Both the position numbers and the translations under genes were made by a program. A DNA stretch of 10,596 nucleotides from an uncultured Eubacteriales bacterium. Its GTDB lineage: Bacteria; Bacillota; Clostridia; Peptostreptococcales; Anaerovoracaceae. Each line of letters opens with the position of its first letter. The stretch's first letter is position 1. The stretch is from positions 1 through 10,596 of the forward strand of contig URWB01000086.1 in assembly GCA_900551415.1 (NCBI GenBank), given 5' to 3'. This document shows positions 1 through 7,058 of the stretch, in pieces. Under the pieces are notes generated by a model that saw only the letters and a list, made by a program, of their open reading frames with translations, had not been told where the DNA came from and made no database searches.

Positions 1-47
1 AGCCGTTTGCTTCTAACACACTGAGGTAAAATGGATTTGTTCTGCAT
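1..47 (-). CDS. Possible start of a further operon gene (partial, runs off left edge)
   Basis: On the minus strand an ATG at 47-45 uses the last base of the nhaC stop codon (TAATG arrangement), and the frame stays open for all 15 codons to the window edge, reading MQNKSILPQCVRSKR. Stop-start overlaps of this kind are typical of translationally coupled operon genes, where the ribosome re-initiates after the upstream stop. No strong Shine-Dalgarno is visible inside the end of nhaC, which fits re-initiation but also weakens the call. Fifteen open codons can occur by chance, and the fragment is too short to assign to a family. If real, it would be the sixth gene of the minus-strand run. Confidence 0.35.
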   Translation of the reverse strand, partial: MQNKSILPQCVRSKR

Positions 48-1537
48 TATGCCTGCAGAGATTCCAGCTCTTCCTGTTTTTCTTTTTCTCTTTCGATCAA
101 GATCTGCTGGTACTCTTCTTCAGTCATCTTTTCCATGGTGATCCCCGTGAATCCGTAGAAGGCAGACACTAACGGGCAGATCAGATTGAGGTACGCATAT
201 GGCGCATATCCGCCCGCTCCCCATTGCGGGATGCCGAATACGCTCTGCATGTACGCGCCGCACGCATTCCAAGGTACCAGATTCGATGTCAGTGTAGAAG
301 AGTCTTCGATGCATCTGGAGAGGTTCTTTCTCTTCAGTCTCATGTCTTCGAACACTTCTTTGTACATTCTTCCGGTCATAACGATAGAAATATACAGATC
401 ACCCGGGATGATGTTGAACAAGATCGCGGTACACAGCGTCATCAGAACCAGCACGCCTCGGCTCTTGACATGCTTCATCATTGCCTCGGTAAGTGTCCGG
501 AGCATACCGGTGCTGTCCATGACACCACCCAACGCCAACGCGCAAAGCATCAGCAGAATGGTCCACATCATGCTGTCCATACCGCCCCTGGTCAAAAGGT
601 CTACCAGCTCCGGCATAACACTGTCAGGATCCGCGAATTCAAATCCATAGTGCCATACAGCCGGAATATCTCCCACAAAAGTACCCTGGAAGATGACACC
701 AAAAACACTTCCCAGGATTGCGCCGAAGAGCATGCCCGGCAGCGCCGGTGTCTTGAAAGCGATCATCAGAATGACAAAGATCGGCGGCAGTACCAGGAAC
801 GGGCTGACAGTAAAGCTTTCCAGGATACCGGCTCTCATCGCCTCTACCTGTGCCATATCTGTGCTGCCGGAATAATGCGAACCGATGATCGCGTAAATGA
901 TCAGAGCAATTATGGTTGTCGGGGTAACTGTATAAACCATGTGGCGGATATGTTCAAACAGATTTACGCCTGCGACAGCAGAAGCCATATTCGTCGTGTC
1001 CGATAGTGGAGACATCTTATCACCAAAGTACGCTCCGGAGATAACCGCGCCGACCGCGATCGCGGTCGGGATGCCTAAACCGTTCCCGATGCCGACTAAC
1101 GCGATGCCTACCGTACCGCAGGTTCCCCAAGAGGTTCCGGTCGACAGCGAAACGAGCGCGCAGATCAGCACGCTGGCGATCAGGAACAGCCCCGGCGTTA
1201 AGATGCCTAATCCGTAGTAAATCATAGACGGCACGACGCCGGCCTGGATCCATGAGCCGATCAGCGCACCGGTAACGACAATGATCAGAATAGACTGCAT
1301 CGTGCTGTTGATACAGTTCAAAATACCTTTTTCGATATAAGACCACTTCCATCCGTTCACTGCCGCGATGACAGATGCGAAAACAACCGAGATCAGTAGA
1401 CCTACATGGATATCACCGTATCCGCATGCGAACGCCGGTCCAAAAAGATCTTCCATAAGACCCGTGCAGTAGCAAAGATTAAATGTCGTTACCAAAAGTA
1501 CAAGCAAAACTTGCCATAAAGGAATCTTCTTTCCCAT
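47..1537 (-). CDS. nhaC: NhaC-family Na+/H+ (or substrate-coupled) antiporter
   Basis: A 496-residue integral membrane protein of the NhaC antiporter family (Pfam Na_H_antiporter type, PF03553). It is hydrophobic throughout, with about 11-13 likely membrane segments. It carries the family's signature stretches: GTSWGTCGTVG at residues 134-144 and FGDKMSPLSDTTNMA at 171-185. The latter holds the polar and acidic residues expected to line the ion path. The C-terminus is a short charged cytoplasmic tail (EKEKQEELE). Length is normal for the family. The start at 1537 is supported by AGGAG six bases upstream. It lies 39 bases after the YfcC-carrier gene on the same strand, so the two are probably co-transcribed. 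Known members exchange Na+ for H+, but several relatives exchange organic substrates such as malate for lactate. Since it sits among metabolite genes, its substrate may not be only cations. The family call is firm and the substrate is unknown. Confidence 0.9.
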   Translation of the reverse strand: MGKKIPLWQVLLVLLVTTFNLCYCTGLMEDLFGPAFACGYGDIHVGLLISVVFASVIAAVNGWKWSYIEKGILNCINSTMQSILIIVVTGALIGSWIQAGVVPSMIYYGLGILTPGLFLIASVLICALVSLSTGTSWGTCGTVGIALVGIGNGLGIPTAIAVGAVISGAYFGDKMSPLSDTTNMASAVAGVNLFEHIRHMVYTVTPTTIIALIIYAIIGSHYSGSTDMAQVEAMRAGILESFTVSPFLVLPPIFVILMIAFKTPALPGMLFGAILGSVFGVIFQGTFVGDIPAVWHYGFEFADPDSVMPELVDLLTRGGMDSMMWTILLMLCALALGGVMDSTGMLRTLTEAMMKHVKSRGVLVLMTLCTAILFNIIPGDLYISIVMTGRMYKEVFEDMRLKRKNLSRCIEDSSTLTSNLVPWNACGAYMQSVFGIPQWGAGGYAPYAYLNLICPLVSAFYGFTGITMEKMTEEEYQQILIEREKEKQEELESLQA

Positions 1538-1576
1538 TTTCTTCTCCTTTCTCTCACCTCGTTCAAAGCGTTATCA

Positions 1577-2986
1577 TTAAAACGGTCCTAAATTTATCAA
1601 TTGCGCTGCTATGACAAAGACCAATCCGACCAGATATTGAATACCGATCAACGGCAGGATCCATTTTGCCCACTTTGCCCAAGGGATTTTCCCTGCCGCC
1701 AATGCAGCCATGAAGTATCCGGAGGTCGGTGTCAAAATATTGGAAATGCCGTCGCCAAGCTGAAATGCGATAACGGTGGTCTGTCTGCTGACTTCCACCA
1801 GATCGCCGAGCGGCGCCATGATCGGAATGGAAACTGCAGCCTGTCCCGATGCGGATGGTACAATGAAGTTCAGCAGGCACTGGAAAATATACATACCAAC
1901 AGCGGAGACCGCCGCCGGAAGGTCTGAAAGCAAGGTTGCCGCACCGTGAAGGATCGTGTGTAAGATCTGTCCGTCTGTCATAACGACCAGCACGCCTCTG
2001 GCAATACCAACAACTAATGCTCCGGCTGCCATGTCCGCTAAGCCCTGCGAAAATAATTCCGCATAACGGTTAAAGCCTACGCCTTTTGCGATAACGCCGA
2101 CTACGATCGACATTCCGAAGAATAAGGCCGCCAGTTCGTCAATATACCAGCCCAACTTTACCACGCCTACGATCAACAGGATGATGGATGCTGCAAATAC
2201 AGTCAGAATGGCTTTTTCTCTTCCGCCGAATTGCGGTAGATCCTCTAAATTCATGGATTTTTCACGATGCTTGTCTGCCTCATACATCAGCGACTTTTCC
2301 GGATTCTTTTTCACTTTTAATGCATACGCGAGCATAAACAGTGTGGTCGCGATCGTCATGCAGATGAACATGACGATACGGAATCCCATGCCGGAGCCAA
2401 GCGGCAGTTCCGCAATCCCCTGTGCCACGCCTACGTTGAATGGGTTTAAAAAAGCTGCCGCATATCCGGCCGCACAGCCGCACAATACGATGCCCGCGCC
2501 GGTCATGGAGTCAAAGCCCATCGCCATAAAAATAGGAACAAAGATCGGTACAAACGCAATGGTTTCTTCACACATACCGAATGTCGCACCGCAAACTGAA
2601 AAAAGAACACAAAATACCGGCACTAACGCAATGGAGCTTCCCCGCATTTTTTGGATCAATCTGCCGACTCCCGCATCGATTGCGTGCGTGGATGTCAAAA
2701 CATTCATAGATCCACCCAATATAAACAGGAAGAAGATAATCTGCGCCGCTTCCTGCATTCCTCGCGGTACAGAGGTTAGGAACTGCATCAGCGTCACCGG
2801 TGTCGGATCGACCGTGTGATACGTCGACGCATCCACCACGCTCCGCTGCGCGCCGGTTTCCGCAACCGTGATTGTCTTCATATCGTATTGGCCTGCCGGA
2901 ATAATATAGGTGAGCAGTGAGCAAATCAGAATGAGAGCAAGCAATAGAATATAGACATGTGGAACTGCTAACTTTTTCTTATTCAT
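1577..2986 (-). CDS. YfcC-family basic amino acid / C4-dicarboxylate-type carrier
   Basis: A 469-residue polytopic inner-membrane carrier of the YfcC family (Pfam DcuC/YfcC-like, PF03606), a group annotated as C4-dicarboxylate or arginine/ornithine-type transporters. Signatures seen are GATFGMCEETIAF at about 133-145, AAFLNPFNVGVAQGIAELPL at 177-196, and a C-terminal half with VPSASGQAAVSIPIMAPLGD followed by GDGISNILTPTSG. These are the two re-entrant-like repeats expected for this ion-transporter superfamily. I start it at 2986 rather than the longer in-frame ATG at 3040, because GGAG lies six bases upstream and the preceding 18 residues are polar, unlike the normal MNKKKLAVPHVYILLLALIL start. 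It follows the homoserine dehydrogenase gene after about 200 bases of dyad-rich DNA and precedes nhaC by 39 bases. The family is confident. The transported compound is an open question, plausibly an amino acid or peptide-derived substrate of the neighbouring hydrolase. Confidence 0.88.
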   Translation of the reverse strand: MNKKKLAVPHVYILLLALILICSLLTYIIPAGQYDMKTITVAETGAQRSVVDASTYHTVDPTPVTLMQFLTSVPRGMQEAAQIIFFLFILGGSMNVLTSTHAIDAGVGRLIQKMRGSSIALVPVFCVLFSVCGATFGMCEETIAFVPIFVPIFMAMGFDSMTGAGIVLCGCAAGYAAAFLNPFNVGVAQGIAELPLGSGMGFRIVMFICMTIATTLFMLAYALKVKKNPEKSLMYEADKHREKSMNLEDLPQFGGREKAILTVFAASIILLIVGVVKLGWYIDELAALFFGMSIVVGVIAKGVGFNRYAELFSQGLADMAAGALVVGIARGVLVVMTDGQILHTILHGAATLLSDLPAAVSAVGMYIFQCLLNFIVPSASGQAAVSIPIMAPLGDLVEVSRQTTVIAFQLGDGISNILTPTSGYFMAALAAGKIPWAKWAKWILPLIGIQYLVGLVFVIAAQLINLGPF

Positions 2987-3030
2987 CTTTTTCTCCAATC
3001 TTATCATGATACGTTTCGATAAACTTGATG

Positions 3031-3059
3031 GCGGGATCAAAAGCGTCTTTTGATCCCGC
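3031..3059 (-). other. Perfect 13-bp stem-loop in the carrier gene leader
   Basis: GCGGGATCAAAAG (3031-3043) and CTTTTGATCCCGC (3047-3059) are perfect reverse complements around a 3-base loop. Neither side is followed by a run of T, so it does not look like a standard intrinsic terminator. It ends 45 bases before the YfcC start codon. Possible roles are an mRNA stabiliser or processing site in the hom-yfcC transcript, a weak terminator for hom, or part of a leader. I rate the structure itself as certain and its role as unknown. Confidence 0.75.
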
Positions 3060-3079
3060 TGTAATATTATTGCAGTTTT

Positions 3080-3099
3080 GCATTCTCATGTGAGAATGC
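3080..3099. promoter_or_regulatory. Operator-like palindrome upstream of the YfcC carrier gene
   Basis: The arms GCATTCTCA and TGAGAATGC are perfect reverse complements separated by two bases (TG). A 20-base dyad of this size fits a dimeric helix-turn-helix repressor or activator. It lies about 94 bases upstream of the YfcC start codon. It does not match the consensus sites I know for CcpA, CodY, LexA or Fur. It could also act as an RNA hairpin with a tiny loop. Confidence 0.45.
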
Positions 3100-3101
3100 T
3101 T

Positions 3102-3111
3102 GTTCCGGAAC
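3102..3111. promoter_or_regulatory. Second small palindrome GTTCCGGAAC beside the operator-like dyad
   Basis: A perfect 10-base palindrome starting three bases after the end of the 3080-3099 dyad. Alone it could be chance, since ten-base palindromes are expected a few times in 10 kb. Its contact with the larger dyad makes a paired protein-binding region plausible. Confidence 0.25.
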
Positions 3112-3152
3112 TCTATGTTAATCATAATACAATCGCTCTCACTGTTATTTAG

Positions 3153-3180
3153 AAGATTTCTCACAAATAGTCGAAATCTT
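3153..3180 (-). terminator. Weak AT-rich hairpin just after homoserine dehydrogenase
   Basis: AAGATTTC and GAAATCTT (3153-3160 and 3173-3180) pair perfectly around a 12-base loop, nine bases after the hom stop codon. The stem is short and AT-rich, and the following minus-strand bases (CTAAATAACAG) are not a U-run. If it terminates transcription it does so weakly. It may instead protect the 3' end of the upstream message. Confidence 0.25.
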
Positions 3181-3188
3181 TGGTATTT

Positions 3189-4202
3189 TTATAACGATCT
3201 TTGCGCATCCATGATCTTGATCAAATCACTCAATACCGCATAGGCAGTCTGATCGATCTCCGGTTCGTAAACATGTTCCACGATCGAGATCTCACCCATC
3301 AGGTCTGTTTTCATGGTAACGACGGAAGCAGTACCGTTAATCGCGGCATATAATTCATCCTTTGCGACTAAGGTCGGTTTAACGGTTCCACGTACCTGCC
3401 CGTTCTCAACCCAACCGCGGCAAAGCAGTTTGATCTTCTGATCGTTTGCGGCTGCCTGTAGGATCTCCTCTCTTGTGATCGAACGGATCCCGCTTCTTTC
3501 AATCTCTGTCGGCGTGATGGATACATCCATCAGCACATTCATCAGGGCGGTCAGTTTTGCCGCCGCGTCCCATCCGTCAACGTCCAGAGTCGGATCTGCT
3601 TCCACAAAACCGCGCTTTTGTCCCTCTCGGATGGCTTCCTCATAGGAGCCGCCTTTTTCGATCTCGTTCAGGATATAATTGGTCGTCGCGTTAAAGATGC
3701 CGCGCACTTCCTCGATCCTGCAGCCTTTTAGGCAGTTCTCCGCCAGATTGTACACCGGAACGCCATCCATAACGGTCCCTTCATGGCAGAACAGCACTCC
3801 GTTTTTCTTTGCTAGGTCACGCAGTTCTCGGTAGGCCCAAGCTACCGGTCCCTTGTTCGCGGTGATAACATGTTTGTCGCGGTTTAGCGCACTGCGGATA
3901 TGATCCGTCGCCGGCTGTCCCGTCATAATATTGACCGGCGTCAGTTCAACCAGGATATCATAGTCCGTCTTGGTGATCACATCCATAGCAGAGACGCTTT
4001 TATCTCCTTTCGGCAGCGTTTCCGCCGCGGTATGGATGCCGTTAGAATCCAGGATTGCCCCTAGACTTCGGGTGCAGATGGCCGTAACTAAAATCTCCGT
4101 ATCGTACTTTTCACTTAAATACATCTTTCTTTTTTCCAGCATCTTGGTGAAGGCTCTGCCGACATTGCCATAACCGATCATCGCTAATTTCATTGTTTTC
4201 AT
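3189..4202 (-). CDS. hom: Homoserine dehydrogenase, short form without ACT domain
   Basis: A 337-residue cytosolic NAD(P)-dependent dehydrogenase that interconverts homoserine and aspartate 4-semialdehyde in the aspartate-family amino acid pathway. Seen: a Rossmann motif GYGNVG at residues 10-15, the TANK motif with Lys117, GIFNATTNYIL at 168-178, and the catalytic block EADPTLDVDGWDAAAK at 201-216 with the conserved acidic residues and Lys216. There is no C-terminal ACT domain, so feedback control by threonine through such a domain is not expected. The start at 4202 is chosen because AGGAG lies seven bases upstream. The longer frame from 4331 overlaps the preceding gene and its extra residues have no family match. 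GIFNATTN replaces the more usual GILNGTTN, and GTVMDGVPV resembles the archaeal-type subfamily. The neighbours are a hydrolase and transporters, not threonine or lysine biosynthesis genes, so a dedicated catabolic or side-pathway role is possible. A homoserine-like substrate cannot be excluded. Confidence 0.87.
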   Translation of the reverse strand: MKTMKLAMIGYGNVGRAFTKMLEKRKMYLSEKYDTEILVTAICTRSLGAILDSNGIHTAAETLPKGDKSVSAMDVITKTDYDILVELTPVNIMTGQPATDHIRSALNRDKHVITANKGPVAWAYRELRDLAKKNGVLFCHEGTVMDGVPVYNLAENCLKGCRIEEVRGIFNATTNYILNEIEKGGSYEEAIREGQKRGFVEADPTLDVDGWDAAAKLTALMNVLMDVSITPTEIERSGIRSITREEILQAAANDQKIKLLCRGWVENGQVRGTVKPTLVAKDELYAAINGTASVVTMKTDLMGEISIVEHVYEPEIDQTAYAVLSDLIKIMDAQRSL

Positions 4203-4251
4203 CATTTCGCTCCTTTTATTCTTGACTTTTTTCCATGTACGCGTCCCGACA

Positions 4252-5859
4252 TCACATGCAGTCCCACGTTGCTTTGCCTGCGAGCAGTGTCTTTTGAACT
4301 CTGATATTGAGTATCTCGTCCGCCGGAACATGAAAGATATCTCTGTCCAGGATTATTGCATCCGCAAACTTTCCGACTTCGATCGTTCCCATCCTTTTTT
4401 CATCTCCTGTGGCATACGGGATATTTTTGCTGAAAAGACATATGGCTTCGTATATACTGAGTCTTTCCGCAGGATTCGGATGGGTCAGACAGTTATAGAT
4501 CCCACGCAGCGGATCAAAAGTTTCTACCGGACAGTCCGATCCTCCGGTCAGCAGCAATCCTTCTCTCTGATAAGTCTTCCATGGGTAGGCGTGCCGAAAC
4601 CGCTCCGGACCGATCCGATCCAAGATCCAATATCGATCAGACTCCAGGAAGGACGGCTGGATATCTACGATCAAAGGGATCTTTTTCATTCTTTGGATCA
4701 GCTCTGGAGTAGACATCTGTGCATGGATCAGACGGAAAGGCTTCGCGGCTATTTTTTTGTCCGTCCATCCGGCAGTTTTTAATCGCTCGATGGTTTCTTC
4801 CATTGCTGTAAGAACTACATCTAGCGCCCGATCACCGATAGCATGTACCGCGCTTTGTATCTCGTTTTGTGCTGCATTATACATCTTTCTCGTCAAGGAC
4901 TTTGTATCTTCTACGATCATCCCCCTTGTATCCGGAGCATCCGTGTAGGGCTGCAGCAATGCGGCACTTCTCGACCCTAAGCTTCCATCGCAAAACAGCT
5001 TATAGCCGCCCATTTTCACTTTCGAATGCGAGTCGTTCGTATCAGCGCCCTTTACGGTATCCCCTTTTAATCCTTCCATACGATCGGAGTAAATCGTCAC
5101 GCGCACCGGCAAAAGATCACAAGCATCCAGCTGTCTGTACACATCGATATCCTCGATATATCTCCAGATTTCCGCCGCATAGGTATGCATCATCGTCATT
5201 CCCATGGACGCCATACGCCGCAGTTCCTGAACCATTATTTGTTTTTTCAGCCTCTCATCGCGCAAAGCATCCGGGGCGATCTCATCAAATACTTTTGTTA
5301 ACTGTTCTCGCAGAACTCCGTTTGGAGTTCCGTCTTCTCCCCGCTCTACTGAACCACCCGCATCCGCGATGTAATTTTGATCCACACCTGCAAGTTCGAG
5401 CGCCCTGCTGTTCGCTACCGCGGTATGCAGGCAGACACGTTTTATGACGATCGGATGCTGCCGGCTGATTTCATCCAATTCCCACCTCGTAGGAAGTTCA
5501 TCCGCACAGTCTTCCCATTTTGTCTGATCAAAATTCGCGCCGCGGATCCATTCTCCTTGCGGTGTATGTTCGGCCTTTTCTCTTAGTTTCGTAAAGGCTT
5601 CTTTTTTTGACCTGCAATCTGCCAGATTCACCTGTGTCAAGGTTTGGCAATAGGCGTAAAAATGCAGATGGCTGTCACCCATTCCGGGTATCATGATACT
5701 GCCGTTCAAATCAAATACCTGTACCGCCTCGTATTTTTTTGCTTCTTCCACGTCTCCGACAAAGGCGATCTTTCCGTCTTTGATCCCGATTGCGCTGAAG
5801 CATTCCCCCTCTTTGCGTAAAGTATAGATCTTACCGTTTTGATAAATCGCATCCAGCAT
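4252..5859 (-). CDS. YtcJ-type metal-dependent amidohydrolase
   Basis: A 535-residue cytosolic hydrolase of the amidohydrolase_3 / YtcJ group (PF07969), metal-dependent TIM-barrel enzymes that cleave amide, ester or cyclic bonds. Visible active-site elements in order: GDSHLH at 61-66 (metal-binding HxH), KLFCDGSLGSRSAALL from Lys287, HAIGDRA with His339, LIHAQ with His379, and TGGSDCPV with Asp442. The N- and C-terminal segments form the small beta-sandwich typical of the fold (IPGMGDSH entry, GKFADAIILD at 497-506). Length is normal. The start at 5859 is preceded by GAGGGG eight bases upstream, lying inside the end of the EamA gene. The 29-base overlap suggests translational coupling. The hom start codon follows 49 bases after the stop. 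The substrate cannot be told from sequence. Close families act on N-acyl amino acids, hydantoins or similar compounds, and annotation as a formamidase-like or imidazolonepropionase-like protein is equally possible. Confidence 0.88.
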   Translation of the reverse strand: MLDAIYQNGKIYTLRKEGECFSAIGIKDGKIAFVGDVEEAKKYEAVQVFDLNGSIMIPGMGDSHLHFYAYCQTLTQVNLADCRSKKEAFTKLREKAEHTPQGEWIRGANFDQTKWEDCADELPTRWELDEISRQHPIVIKRVCLHTAVANSRALELAGVDQNYIADAGGSVERGEDGTPNGVLREQLTKVFDEIAPDALRDERLKKQIMVQELRRMASMGMTMMHTYAAEIWRYIEDIDVYRQLDACDLLPVRVTIYSDRMEGLKGDTVKGADTNDSHSKVKMGGYKLFCDGSLGSRSAALLQPYTDAPDTRGMIVEDTKSLTRKMYNAAQNEIQSAVHAIGDRALDVVLTAMEETIERLKTAGWTDKKIAAKPFRLIHAQMSTPELIQRMKKIPLIVDIQPSFLESDRYWILDRIGPERFRHAYPWKTYQREGLLLTGGSDCPVETFDPLRGIYNCLTHPNPAERLSIYEAICLFSKNIPYATGDEKRMGTIEVGKFADAIILDRDIFHVPADEILNIRVQKTLLAGKATWDCM

Positions 5860-6805
5860 CGTTCTTTCCCCTCATTCTTTTTTTGTTCTTGTTTTCAAAG
5901 ATATCCATCTGCGCAAGCAGCACAAATGAAAATACCAATACACATCCCCAAATTTCTCGACCACTTAAATGTTCATGCAGGATCACCCATCCTGCGATTG
6001 CTGCGACAACGGATTGAAGACTGATGATCATCGTGGCGACCGTCGGCTCCACATAGCGCTGCCCGATCGCCTGCAATACATATGCAACCCCGCTTGACAA
6101 AATGCCGGCGTACAGAATGGAGGCTACTGCCTTATAGATATCCGCTATGCTGCAGTTTTCCGCCGTGCATGCCGCAATAAAAGACAGGATTCCGCAGATC
6201 AAGAACTGCACCGCGCAGAGGCTGATGCTGTCTTGATCTCGACATTTTCCAAGCAGGACTACATAAATACCGAAGGTGCATGCGCACAGAAGAACCAAGA
6301 GATCTCCCAAATAAAATCCGCCAAGGCCATTTGACATGCATAAGAGATACATGCCGCACAGAATACCAACGAGGGAGACAAATAAAACCGATCTCGGCTT
6401 TTTTCCAAAGGACCACTCAATAAGCGGTACGATCACAACCTGTACAGAAGTGAGAAATCCTGCACGTCCTGCCGCGGAAGTCTCCGGCGGATAGGCCGCG
6501 ATTCCTCCCTGCTGCAGTCCAAATCCGAAGAAAAGCACGATTCCGCAAATCACGCCATACTTCCAAAGATTTCTTCGTGCCTCGGTATCCTCCGTTTGTA
6601 CTTGAAAAAATCGATTTCTTTTATTTTGGGCATTTCGCAAAAGCAGAACGACAGTCAGAAACATGGACGCCGCAAAGGATCTGCATGCATTGAACGTAAA
6701 GATTCCCAATGATTCCGCTGCTGACGTCTGCGCAACAAAAGAATTTCCCCAAATGATGGCTGCCGTAAACAAAAGTAAAATTCCTTCTATCTTTCTTCGT
6801 CTCAT
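5831..6805 (-). CDS. EamA/DMT-family transporter
   Basis: A 324-residue inner-membrane protein with about ten predicted membrane helices in two EamA repeats (drug/metabolite transporter superfamily). The N-terminal repeat opens with IEGILLLFTAAIIWGNSFVAQ, with the typical WG-S motif in helix 1. The second repeat runs to VEPTVATMIISLQSVVAAIAG and the common LHEHLSGREIWGCVLVF ending. A basic tail (KNKKRMRGKN) follows. Known family members export amino acids such as homoserine/threonine (RhtA) or cysteine, or take up nucleosides and other metabolites. The start at 6805 has a strong GGAGGTG ribosome site. It is the first gene of the minus-strand run, and its last 29 bases overlap the amidohydrolase start. 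Because it is next to a homoserine dehydrogenase gene, amino acid export is an attractive but unproven role. Confidence 0.88.
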   Translation of the reverse strand: MRRRKIEGILLLFTAAIIWGNSFVAQTSAAESLGIFTFNACRSFAASMFLTVVLLLRNAQNKRNRFFQVQTEDTEARRNLWKYGVICGIVLFFGFGLQQGGIAAYPPETSAAGRAGFLTSVQVVIVPLIEWSFGKKPRSVLFVSLVGILCGMYLLCMSNGLGGFYLGDLLVLLCACTFGIYVVLLGKCRDQDSISLCAVQFLICGILSFIAACTAENCSIADIYKAVASILYAGILSSGVAYVLQAIGQRYVEPTVATMIISLQSVVAAIAGWVILHEHLSGREIWGCVLVFSFVLLAQMDIFENKNKKRMRGKNDAGCDLSKR

Positions 6806-7058
6806 TTTTGCACCTCCGATTTCAGCATAGCAGAAAAGATGGCTTCAGGACTTGTTAATTCAACAAAGATCACCGATACCTTTTGGTGGAATTCCAACTT
6901 TTTGAGAACTTATAATTTCTAATTTATCCGAAAAACCATTGACGCAAACGCTGCCGCAGTAGTAAGATATTTGAGGAAAAGCTTTGCCGCTCATCGACGA
7001 AGCTTTGCTTACCGCACAATCGCATCGGATCGAAAAAGAAAGGAACTTTATCATAAAT
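6806..7058. promoter_or_regulatory. Divergent intergenic region between eamA-type gene and DUF4317 gene
   Basis: About 250 bases with no convincing gene. It must hold the leader of the minus-strand operon and the promoter of the DUF4317 gene. Visible items are an interrupted palindrome CTTGTT-AATTC-AACAAAG at about 6851-6867 (46-62 bases before the eamA start, a possible operator), a 10-base palindrome at 6887-6896, a plus-strand promoter candidate at 6939-6968, and a 9-base direct repeat AAGCTTTGC at 6979-6987 and 7000-7008. The repeat also creates an inverted pair AAAGCTT/AAGCTTT in the DUF4317 leader. I did not find a good minus-strand -35/-10 pair. Confidence 0.5.
6939..6968 (+). promoter_or_regulatory. 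Candidate sigma-A promoter for the DUF4317 gene
   Basis: TTGACG (6939-6944) matches the -35 consensus at five of six bases. TAAGAT (6963-6968) matches the -10 at four of six, with an 18-base spacer. Transcription would start near 6975, about 85 bases before the DUF4317 start codon. Confidence 0.45.

Larger units (their letters stand above)
2987..3188 (-). promoter_or_regulatory. Dyad-rich gap between homoserine dehydrogenase and YfcC carrier genes
   Basis: This is the only large gap inside the minus-strand gene run. It holds four separate dyads: an 8-bp hairpin just after the hom stop (3153-3180), a 10-bp perfect palindrome (3102-3111), a 20-base near-perfect palindrome (3080-3099) and a 13-bp perfect hairpin (3031-3059). 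Next come about 45 bases and the GGAG ribosome site of the carrier gene. I could not find a convincing -35/-10 pair on the minus strand. TATGAT near 3125 could be a -10 but lacks a good -35. A 61-codon open frame crosses the gap but looks accidental. The arrangement suggests an operator and/or a structured mRNA leader that sets carrier and antiporter expression apart from the upstream genes. That role is inference. Confidence 0.5.

Noticed and set aside
224..1006. 260-codon plus-strand open frame antisense to nhaC
   Set aside because: It lies wholly inside a clear NhaC-family gene, its product is rich in H, R and Q with no family resemblance, and it has no good ribosome site. It is a shadow frame.
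2987..3040. Longer YfcC start at 3040
   Set aside because: The extra 18 residues are polar and encoded by the hairpin DNA, whereas the ATG at 2986 has GGAG at proper spacing and gives the usual N-terminus.
3031..3059. Intrinsic terminator at the 13-bp hairpin
   Set aside because: No U-run follows the stem on either strand, so it is recorded only as a stem-loop.
2979..3164. 61-codon minus-strand frame across the hom-yfcC gap
   Set aside because: It spans the palindromes and hairpins and overlaps the YfcC start, has no recognisable family or clear ribosome site, and its composition looks non-coding. A leader peptide is possible but unsupported.
4203..4331. Longer homoserine dehydrogenase start at 4331
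   Set aside because: It would overlap the amidohydrolase by 80 bases and add an unmatched basic segment before the Rossmann motif. The ATG at 4202 has AGGAG seven bases upstream.
6984..7058. TTG start adding 25 residues to the DUF4317 protein
   Set aside because: It has a fair GAGG ahead of it, but family members begin at the MNQKEV-like position, so 7059 is preferred. Not fully excluded.
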